Below, piece after piece: positions 24,168 through 31,059 of a stretch of 35,018 bases of DNA. Source of the stretch: an uncultured Porphyromonadaceae bacterium. Its GTDB lineage: Bacteria; Bacteroidota; Bacteroidia; Bacteroidales; Muribaculaceae. The first letter of the stretch is position 1; each line of letters starts with the position of its first letter. The stretch is taken from positions 1 through 35,018 of the forward strand of contig CAMTMX010000032.1 in the NCBI GenBank assembly GCA_947073495.1. The letters run 5' to 3'. The position numbers were made by a program, and so were the translations under genes. Under the pieces are notes generated by a model. It did not search any database. It worked only from the letters and a program-made list of their open reading frames with translations, and had not been told where the DNA came from.

Positions 24168-25838
24168 ATGACAGAACTTGAACTACAACAATACCTCCTC
24201 CGCGAGTACCCACAAGAGAATGCTCGATGTGAGTGGAAGGAATTTAAGAATCTGAAGAACTCGTTCTGTGGGGACGAGAAAGATGATGTGATTTCCTACG
24301 TGTCGGCTATAGCCAACATGGAGGGAGGGCATCTCGTGATAGGTGTACATGATAAGACATTAGATATCATTGGAACTGACACCTACAATTATGATAGACA
24401 GAAAGCTATTCTGAGATTGACGGAACGCTGTGCCAATCTATCTACAGAAGGACTTGATGTTGAAGAGTTCATCACGAATGATACCAGAAAGAAGGTTTGG
24501 GTGATTCACATTCCTAAACATCGCCCCAAATTACCGGTATATGCCCATAACAAGGCATGGCAACGCATTGAGGATTCCTTGGTGGAATTAACTCAAGAGA
24601 GGTTGAATGCCATATTGGAAGAAAATAGCCCTGTTTTTGATTGGTCTGCAGAGATTGTTGAAAATGCCACTTTGGACGACCTTGACAGAAAGGCCTTGGT
24701 TAAAGCACGTGATGAGTACAAGGCAGTTCATCCCCGCTTAGCAGATGAAGTTGATGAATGGGATGATATGGAACTGCTTAATCGTGCTGGCGTGGCAATA
24801 AAAAGTAAACTGACACGTGCTGCAATTTTGCTGTTGGGTAAAGAAACAGCAATCCATCTGATCAGTCCCGCGGTAGCTACTATCACATGGGTACTGATTG
24901 ATGACCATGACGAGAAGATTGATTACGAGCATTTCCATACGCCATTCATTCTGACAGTAAATGAGGCTTTGTCAAAGATTCGTAATCTGAACCAGCGTAT
25001 CTTACCTGGTGGAACTTTGTTTCCGGACATTGTCAAACAATACGATGACTACAGCATACGCGAAGTGCTTCATAATTGTATAGCTCACCAAGATTACACC
25101 ATGCAGGAGCGTATTACTATGGTGGAAGACCCAAATTCCGTGACATTTGCAAATGGAGGATATTTTCTTCCTGGCACTGTCAGGAATGCTATTGAGCAGA
25201 ATGGTCCACAGAAATTCTATCGTAACTATGTCCTGTGTCAGGGTATGGTAAATTTTAACATGATAGATACAATCGGACGAGGAATCCGCAAGGTGTTCAC
25301 AGAACAACAAAAACGTTTCTTCCCGATGCCCGATTACAAGATAGACCAAGCAAGAAAGGAAGTTACAGTAAAAATCTACGGCAAACTGATCAATGAGAAA
25401 TACTATCGTTTGTTGAAAGCCAATCCCAATCTATCTCTAAATGACTGCATTGCATTGGATATGGTACAGAAACATGACGCTTTAGACAAAGAGACTGCCA
25501 TTCGATTAAGGAAGTTGCACCTTATAGAAGGACGCTATCCTAAGTTATATCTGTCGGAATATGTTGCCAAGACTGCCAATAATGACGAACTGAAAACTGA
25601 ATACATCAGAAACAGGAGCTTCAATGATATGCACTTCAAAGAGATGATCATATCATACCTAAAATCGTTCGGTGGAGCTACCAGAGGTGAGCTCAATCAA
25701 CTATTGCAATCCAAGTTGTCTGATGTATTGACAGATGAACAGAAGATTCGAAAGATAAGTAATTTGCTGTCGGCTCTCAAAAAAGAAGGCATTATCAAAT
25801 TAACAAATGGTAAGAAGTGGATTTTAGTCAGAGTTTAG
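24168..25838 (+). CDS. AlbA_2 (schlafen-like) / GHKL protein, COG2865 type
   Basis: This 556-residue protein has three parts. Residues about 15-135 form an AlbA_2 (schlafen-fold) domain with CEWKEF and SAIANMEGGHLVIGV. Residues about 290-390 form a GHKL ATPase-like domain with REVLHNCIAHQDYT (Glu and Asn of the N-box) and IDTIGRGIRKVF. The last 70 residues look like a winged helix ending ALKKEGIIKLTNGKKW. This is the COG2865 architecture, often annotated as transcriptional regulator or ATP-binding protein; AlbA_2 proteins can act on RNA. It is the last gene of the four-gene operon, and its 3' end enters the TTAGT repeat array. Confidence 0.85.
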   Translation: MTELELQQYLLREYPQENARCEWKEFKNLKNSFCGDEKDDVISYVSAIANMEGGHLVIGVHDKTLDIIGTDTYNYDRQKAILRLTERCANLSTEGLDVEEFITNDTRKKVWVIHIPKHRPKLPVYAHNKAWQRIEDSLVELTQERLNAILEENSPVFDWSAEIVENATLDDLDRKALVKARDEYKAVHPRLADEVDEWDDMELLNRAGVAIKSKLTRAAILLLGKETAIHLISPAVATITWVLIDDHDEKIDYEHFHTPFILTVNEALSKIRNLNQRILPGGTLFPDIVKQYDDYSIREVLHNCIAHQDYTMQERITMVEDPNSVTFANGGYFLPGTVRNAIEQNGPQKFYRNYVLCQGMVNFNMIDTIGRGIRKVFTEQQKRFFPMPDYKIDQARKEVTVKIYGKLINEKYYRLLKANPNLSLNDCIALDMVQKHDALDKETAIRLRKLHLIEGRYPKLYLSEYVAKTANNDELKTEYIRNRSFNDMHFKEMIISYLKSFGGATRGELNQLLQSKLSDVLTDEQKIRKISNLLSALKKEGIIKLTNGKKWILVRV

Positions 25839-25953
25839 TCCAACTTTAGTGGAAGTCTTAGTCGAAGTGCACACACTTAAATTTATAATATTCTGATAAT
25901 CAGCAATAATGCATCTTTTATGCGTTAGTAGAACAAAATTTATTTAGTCGAAC
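25823..25953. repeat. Array of TTAGT repeats, candidate operator
   Basis: Six copies of TTAGT followed by about five bases with consensus TTAGTSGAAS start at 25823, 25835, 25846, 25858, 25925 and 25944. The first four are spaced 12, 11 and 12 bases apart, close to one helical turn, so they face the same side of the DNA. The array covers the end of the AlbA_2 gene and the gap before the XRE regulator, a natural autoregulatory site. Confidence 0.55.
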
Positions 25954-25971
25954 TTAAAGAAAACAAGAGAT

Positions 25972-26259
25972 ATGTTATTCGGAGACAAAATCAGAGAACT
26001 CAGAGATGAGCAAGGTTTATTGCAACGCCAGTTGGCAGCAGCTTTAGAGATTGATACCCCTATGTTCAGTAAGATTGAGCGTGGAGATAGACGAGCCAAA
26101 CGAGAGCAAGTAGTCAAACTTGCAGAATTGCTGCATCAGGATGAAAATGAGATGCTGAAGCTATGGCTAGCTGACAAAGTTATAGATGCAGTAGGGGATG
26201 AAAATGACCATTTTCTGAAGCGTGAGGCCATAGAAGTGGCACAAAAAACAATCTTATAA
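25972..26259 (+). CDS. XRE-family helix-turn-helix regulator
   Basis: This 95-residue protein is dominated by an N-terminal Cro/C1-type helix-turn-helix (about 5-62): IRELRDEQGLLQRQLAAALEIDTPMFSKIERGDRRAKREQVVKLAELL. A short acidic helical tail follows. Small regulators of this type commonly precede restriction or defence genes in Bacteroidota and delay their expression after transfer. It sits 10 bases before the TOTE-type gene and just after the TTAGT array, its likely binding site. Confidence 0.88.
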   Translation: MLFGDKIRELRDEQGLLQRQLAAALEIDTPMFSKIERGDRRAKREQVVKLAELLHQDENEMLKLWLADKVIDAVGDENDHFLKREAIEVAQKTIL

Positions 26260-26269
26260 GACTACAATT

Positions 26270-29110
26270 ATGGATGCTGACACCATCATGAGAAGATTGC
26301 ATGAGTTGGAAGAGGAGAACAAACGGTTGAAGTCTCTTCTTTCCGAACATGGCATACCGTTTGAAGCGTGTGCTCATGATGGGAACCTTACTGCGTCCCA
26401 ATCCTCAAGCCCAACGAATTCAACCATCAGCCTTTCTTTGCAGGAAAAGGTGGAGTTGTTCCAAAGCCTATTCAAAGGGCGCAAGGATGTCTTTGCCAAA
26501 AGATGGTATAGCGATACGACTAAGAAGTCTGGCTATCAGCCTGTATGTGAACGGGAATGGAACAGGGTATTCTGCGACAAGCGTAAATACAAATGTTCAG
26601 AATGTCCTAACCGAAAGTTCGCTCCATTATCATACGAACATATCTTCAATCACCTTGCGGGTAAGGATGCCTATGGGCGTGATGTAGTTGGCTTATATCC
26701 TATGTTGAATGATAACACCTGCTATTTCCTCTGTACTGATTTTGATGACAAGAGTTGTGAGCATGGGTATGAGAAAGATGTGCTTGCCTTTGCCTGCGTA
26801 TGCAAGGAATGGGGAGTCCCGTGTTATATAGAGCGGTCACGCTCTGGCAATGGGGCACATGTTTGGGTGTTCTTTGACACAGCCATAGCAGCCATTAAAG
26901 CAAGATGGCTGGGAAAGTCAATTCTATCAGAGGCAATGAATAAGGAGGTACATCTATCCTTTAAATCATACGACAGGTTTTTCCCAAACCAAGACACTTT
27001 GCCTGATGGAGGATTTGGAAATCTCGTAGCCCTACCTCTACAAGGACAGGTACGAAGGATTGGCAACAGCGTATTTGTAGATGAAAACTTCCAGCCATAT
27101 TCCAATCAATGGACTTTCCTGCTCAATATTCAGAAACTGTCAGAGGCAACCGTTGATGACATTCTACAGAAACACGCTTCGACATTGGGCGAATTGACTA
27201 AAAGCAGCGAGGGAAAACCTTGGGAAACACCTAAACCAGATACTATTGACCAATCAGATTTTCCCACAAGTATAACGTTGACAAGGGCGAATATGCTGTA
27301 CGTCCCTTTGTCTTGCTTATCTGCAAAGGCTGTCAACTATTACAAGAGAATAGCAGCATTTCATAATCCAGAGTTCTATGCAAAGCAAGGCATGAGGCTG
27401 TCAACCTATGATGTTCCCCGTATAATATCATGCTCAGAACTGGCAGACGATTACCTTGCCCTGCCTCGTGGTTGCGAGGATGATGTAGTGGAGCTGCTTA
27501 AGGCAAACAATGTGAGATACTCCATAGATGATAAGACCTGTCATGGACGAGCCATCAATGTGTCATTCAAAGGAGAACTCCGTGAAGAGCAACTGCAAGC
27601 CATGTCCTCTATGTTTCCTCATCCTGTAGGCACACTGTCTGCCACAACGGCTTTTGGGAAAACCGTGTTTGCCATTGCGATGATTGCTCAAAGGAAAGTG
27701 AATACGTTGATATTGGTACACAGGAAATCGCTGCTTGACCAGTGGAAGAAGCAATTGAAAGACTTTTTGGAAATAAGCGAAGTCGTAGAGGATAATTCAA
27801 AACGACGGAAGAAAAATCTTTCTCCCATAGGGGAACTGTTCTCGGGAAAGGATTCGTTGCATGGCGTGATTGACATTGCCTTGATTCAATCATGCTTGGA
27901 AAACAACGAGGTCAAACCTTTTGTGCGAGATTACGGCATGGTGATTGTCGATGAATGTCATCATGTTTCGTCTGTAAGTTTTGAACAAGTACTGAAACAG
28001 GTAAACGCTCATTACGTTTGTGGACTTACAGCCACCCCTATACGCAAGGATGGACATCAGCCCATCATTTTTATGCAATGTGGAAAGATACGATATACTG
28101 CGGATGCAAAAAGTCAGATGGACAGACAAAGTTTTGTTCGCATCCTAATACCGCGTTTCACATCTTTCCGTAATGTCTCGTCTGATACCAAAACATATAC
28201 TCAAACCATAGAGGCTTTGTCAACAGACAAAATGAGAAACAACCTCATCATTGAGGATGTGAAAACTGTAATTGCAGAAGGACGAACTCCAATCATCCTT
28301 ACAAACTTGACATCCCATGTAAGAATCCTAACGGAATTATTGCAGCCTCATGCAATGCATGTAGTCAGCCTTGTCGGTGCAGACTCTGCAAAAGAGAAAA
28401 ATATGGCAATGGAGAAATTGGATAAGATTGCCGATTCTGATTCTTTGGTCATAATTGCCACAGGCAAATACATAGGTGAAGGCTTTGACTATCCCAGACT
28501 TGACACACTGTTTCTTGCGCTACCCATTTCTTGGAAAGGGAATATAGCTCAATATGCAGGAAGGCTACATCGTGATTATGATGGAAAGAATGAGGTGCGC
28601 ATCTATGACTATGTTGACATACGCGTTCCTCTCTGCGATTCAATGTATCGTAAGCGGTTGAGAGGGTACGCATCTGTGGGCTATGGTGTCCCGAAACCAT
28701 CAGGTGGAAACAACGTTTCAAAGCAAGAATTGATTTGTGATGGTCAGACTTTTTCCGAACCATTCCGTCAAAACTTGCTTGCAGCCAAACATAGCGTAGT
28801 CATCTCTTGCCAAAAGATAAAGTTCAAATACACCCCTCGGCTACTATCTTTGTTACGGGAACTTATGACCAATGGTATTGAAGTCGTTGTTTGTATCAAG
28901 GAACAGGGTTATAGCGAAAATGAATTACGGGAGAATGGTATAGAAGTACAGTGCAATAAAAACCTGTCAGTGCAATGTGCGATAATCGATAAAAACACAG
29001 TTTGGTATGGCAGCATCAACTTCTTTGGATACAACACAGAAGAAAATAACGTGATGCGAATTGTCGATTCAGCTATAGCCAATGAATTGTTGGATATTAT
29101 ATGTGGGTAG
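26270..29110 (+). CDS. TOTE-type primase/SF2 helicase/PLD protein (putative defence)
   Basis: This protein has 946 residues. A short coiled coil (8-25) is followed by an archaeo-eukaryotic primase-like domain of the TOTE conflict-system type (about 55-290). It has a Cys cluster CSECPNRKF, the acidic pair in TDFDD (157-159) and SRSGNGAHVWVFF (190-202). The middle is an SF2 helicase: TTAFGKT near 460, VDECHH near 560, LTATP, and QYAGRLHR near 760. The C-terminus (about 820-946) resembles a phospholipase D-type nuclease ending, with IIDKNTVWYGSINFFG, but the expected HxK histidine is not present (VQCAIID). TOTE proteins are predicted NTP-dependent anti-invader enzymes. It is co-transcribed with the XRE regulator. 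Confidence 0.88.
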   Translation: MDADTIMRRLHELEEENKRLKSLLSEHGIPFEACAHDGNLTASQSSSPTNSTISLSLQEKVELFQSLFKGRKDVFAKRWYSDTTKKSGYQPVCEREWNRVFCDKRKYKCSECPNRKFAPLSYEHIFNHLAGKDAYGRDVVGLYPMLNDNTCYFLCTDFDDKSCEHGYEKDVLAFACVCKEWGVPCYIERSRSGNGAHVWVFFDTAIAAIKARWLGKSILSEAMNKEVHLSFKSYDRFFPNQDTLPDGGFGNLVALPLQGQVRRIGNSVFVDENFQPYSNQWTFLLNIQKLSEATVDDILQKHASTLGELTKSSEGKPWETPKPDTIDQSDFPTSITLTRANMLYVPLSCLSAKAVNYYKRIAAFHNPEFYAKQGMRLSTYDVPRIISCSELADDYLALPRGCEDDVVELLKANNVRYSIDDKTCHGRAINVSFKGELREEQLQAMSSMFPHPVGTLSATTAFGKTVFAIAMIAQRKVNTLILVHRKSLLDQWKKQLKDFLEISEVVEDNSKRRKKNLSPIGELFSGKDSLHGVIDIALIQSCLENNEVKPFVRDYGMVIVDECHHVSSVSFEQVLKQVNAHYVCGLTATPIRKDGHQPIIFMQCGKIRYTADAKSQMDRQSFVRILIPRFTSFRNVSSDTKTYTQTIEALSTDKMRNNLIIEDVKTVIAEGRTPIILTNLTSHVRILTELLQPHAMHVVSLVGADSAKEKNMAMEKLDKIADSDSLVIIATGKYIGEGFDYPRLDTLFLALPISWKGNIAQYAGRLHRDYDGKNEVRIYDYVDIRVPLCDSMYRKRLRGYASVGYGVPKPSGGNNVSKQELICDGQTFSEPFRQNLLAAKHSVVISCQKIKFKYTPRLLSLLRELMTNGIEVVVCIKEQGYSENELRENGIEVQCNKNLSVQCAIIDKNTVWYGSINFFGYNTEENNVMRIVDSAIANELLDIICG

Positions 29111-29288
29111 TGTTAATGAATGCAAACTACAAATGGTGGAATAAAACACGCTCAATTATCGTTTTCAATTCGTGTAAGGGAGGAAACAATGACCTTAACA
29201 ATCGATGGGAAACATGTGGTATCAAAATAGCCTTTTAGTTATATATAAGTACTGATATATAGATGGCTAAGAGTAGCCTTTAGGTTCA

Positions 29289-29429
29289 AGCGTGGGGTCT
29301 GTATCTGTTGCTCGTCCCACGTTCTGAGGCTCTGGTATGCCCATTGGAGTAGAACGAGCAACGAAGAAGCCTCACGCTGATATGATATGAGCATCAATTT
29401 GTAGTACTCACGTATTACAGTAATTGATG
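29289..29429. ncRNA. Candidate structured RNA in a gene-free stretch
   Basis: AGCGTGGGG (29289-29297) pairs with CCTCACGCT (29370-29378) with one G/T wobble. Inside it GTTGCTCGT (29307-29315) pairs perfectly with ACGAGCAAC (29354-29362). A separate hairpin CATCAATT/AATTGATG spans 29392-29429. No convincing protein frame is present in 29111-29713, which otherwise holds only AT-rich sequence and the higBA control region. The strand and identity are unknown; it could also be an attachment or repeat element. Confidence 0.35.
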
Positions 29430-29649
29430 TAGATATACATATCCACAAGGCATCTATCGTTGCTACACTCTTGACTCCAATAGAAATTTACCAGATTTCA
29501 GAACGTCAAGAATAAGCGCGGATAAACGCTATTCCCAAAAATATATGCATACCCACCTCTTACCCATATCCGGCTTCAAGAATATACGCGTTGCAAATTT
29601 AAGTCATTTATTTCAATTCAACAAATTTGTGCCGTATTTTATATATAAA

Positions 29650-29679
29650 TTTAATCTTCACAAAATTGTGAAGATTAAA
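29650..29679. promoter_or_regulatory. Palindromic operator of higBA
   Basis: Two 14-base arms, TTAATCTTCACAA in the left half and its reverse complement in the right, surround a 2-base centre. It lies just upstream of the -7 box and covers the -33 region, as expected for an autoregulatory site bound by the HigA antitoxin. Confidence 0.65.
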
Positions 29680-29688
29680 AACTTTTTG

Positions 29689-29696
29689 TAATTTTG
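29689..29696 (+). promoter_or_regulatory. -7 box TAATTTTG of higBA
   Basis: TAATTTTG matches TAnnTTTG and lies 17 bases before the toxin start codon, directly after the palindrome. Confidence 0.6.
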
Positions 29697-29713
29697 TGTT
29701 GTAATACCAATAT

Positions 29714-30031
29714 ATGATAGTAGAATTCGAAGAAGAATATCTGAGAGACCTCTATACCAAAGGGGAATGTAGCGATAAGAAACATCGCTACAGAATTGAT
29801 ATAATCAAACGTTATAAACGAGGAATTGATTACTTGAAATGGGCATCCCGCAAAGAAGACTTGTTTCGCATCAACTCTTTGAATTTCGAGGCACTAAAGG
29901 GAAATAAAGTCGGACGATTCTCTATCAAAGTTAATGACCAGTATCGAATAGAGTTCACTATGCGAGAAACTGATGAAGAACCTATTTTGACTATCTGTAA
30001 TATTGTTGAACTCTCAAACCATTACGACTGA
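29714..30031 (+). CDS. higB: HigB-like (RelE-superfamily) mRNA interferase toxin
   Basis: This 105-residue toxin of the HigB/plasmid-maintenance killer type has a lysine/arginine-rich N-terminal helix region, LNFEALKGNKVGRFSIKVNDQYRIEFTM (the GrxsIkvndqyRIxF core) and a terminal strand with ICNIVELSNHYD. Such toxins cut mRNA on the ribosome. The toxin-first gene order is typical of higBA. The antitoxin ATG follows one base after its stop, and a palindromic operator precedes the pair. It may stabilise the neighbouring mobile element or be chromosomal. Confidence 0.88.
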   Translation: MIVEFEEEYLRDLYTKGECSDKKHRYRIDIIKRYKRGIDYLKWASRKEDLFRINSLNFEALKGNKVGRFSIKVNDQYRIEFTMRETDEEPILTICNIVELSNHYD

Positions 30032-30032
30032 T

Positions 30033-30377
30033 ATGACTACATTAAAAAATATTGCCCCGGATATGATTGCCAATAATCTAACCCCTTTTGAACCTACCCA
30101 TCCGGGAGAACTGATAAAAGATGAACTAGAGGAGAGAAATCTTACTCAAGCCAAGCTTGCTGAAAGTATCGGGGTAAAGCCTTCTCTTCTCAATGAAATA
30201 ATAAAGGGGAAAAGAGGGATTAATACAGAAATGGCTTTAATATTGGAGGCAGCCTTGAATATTCCTGCTGATTTATTGCTTAATCTTCAAAACGATTATA
30301 ATATGCAGGTTGCAAAATCAGACGTTACATTTATGGAACGCCTTTCTTCCATACGTAAAATTGCCGTAGCTTTGTAA
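30033..30377 (+). CDS. higA: HigA-like antitoxin
   Basis: This is a 114-residue antitoxin from the ATG one base after the toxin stop; longer starts would lie inside the toxin gene. FEPTHPGELIKDELEERNLTQAKLAESIGVKPSLLNEIIKGKRGIN is the HigA-type XRE helix-turn-helix, beginning with the typical HPGE..L motif. It should neutralise HigB and repress the operon at the palindrome upstream. The C-terminal helix (about 80-114) may contact the toxin or provide dimerisation. It is convergent with the aat gene, with a short gap and no obvious terminator. Confidence 0.9.
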   Translation: MTTLKNIAPDMIANNLTPFEPTHPGELIKDELEERNLTQAKLAESIGVKPSLLNEIIKGKRGINTEMALILEAALNIPADLLLNLQNDYNMQVAKSDVTFMERLSSIRKIAVAL

Positions 30378-30408
30378 TCTCCTTGTCAACAATAAAGATT
30401 CATTATAT

Positions 30409-31059
30409 CTAACAAAACTCGTCGTGGATGATGGAGAGGTATTCGTCGTAGGGGATGTATCTCCCTCCCATGCTTTTGAGGTGTGGGGTTTCAAACTGGC
30501 AATCGATCAGTCTGCCTCCGTTTTTGGAAAGCACTTTGGCAAGGTGTATCAATGCGAGTTTGCTTGCACTCGGCACGAGAGAAAACATACTTTCCCCGAA
30601 AAAGGAATTGCCAATGCAGACTCCATATAATCCGCCCACAAGATTCTCACCATCCCATACTTCCACACTTGCAGCGAAACCTTGTTCATACATAGCGGTA
30701 TACGCCTTGACAATCTCTTCACCTAACCATGCGCCTTCCTGATCTTCACGGAGTTTGCCGCAATTTGTAATCACTCCTTCGAAATCTTCATTTATGCTCA
30801 GTCGATAACGTTGCCTGTTGATAAGCGAACGCATCGAATGTGATATATGAATCTCTTCCGGGAAAATGACAAACCGCTGCATCGGACAATACCAATAAGG
30901 CTCGTCGCTATCGCGGAAAGAATACCACGGGAAAATACCATAGCTATAGGCAAGCAGCAATCTGTCAATGCTTAAATCACCCCCGATCGCAAAGAGACCA
31001 TCCGGTTCACCGAGCCGAGGATCCGGAAAAGCAATTTCATCATCAAGAGCAAATATCAT
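30409..31059 (-). CDS. aat: Leucyl/phenylalanyl-tRNA--protein transferase
   Basis: This 216-residue enzyme transfers Leu or Phe from aminoacyl-tRNA onto proteins with N-terminal Arg or Lys, creating degrons for ClpS. FPDPRLGEPDGLFAIGGDLSIDRLLLAYSYGIFPW is the conserved N-terminal signature and WYCPMQRFVIFPEEIHIS follows. Further on are GAWLGEEIVKAYTAMYEQGFAASVEVWDGENLVGGLYGVCIG and FFGESMFS, and near the end IDCQFETPHLKSMGG. The length is normal. Its start overlaps the clpA stop by 4 bases (ATGA), so the two are translationally coupled. Confidence 0.97.
   Translation of the reverse strand: MIFALDDEIAFPDPRLGEPDGLFAIGGDLSIDRLLLAYSYGIFPWYSFRDSDEPYWYCPMQRFVIFPEEIHISHSMRSLINRQRYRLSINEDFEGVITNCGKLREDQEGAWLGEEIVKAYTAMYEQGFAASVEVWDGENLVGGLYGVCIGNSFFGESMFSLVPSASKLALIHLAKVLSKNGGRLIDCQFETPHLKSMGGRYIPYDEYLSIIHDEFC

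Noticed and set aside
8341..29262. ACTGATATA-AG shared by 8343-8354 and 29250-29262 as an att direct repeat
   Set aside because: Only about a dozen AT-rich bases match with a mismatch inside, which is expected by chance in sequences of this length.
29239..29448. A 69-codon minus-strand frame in the gene-free stretch after the TOTE gene
   Set aside because: It overlaps the nested stems and has low-complexity, non-domain-like composition and no promoter, so a structured non-coding segment is the better explanation.
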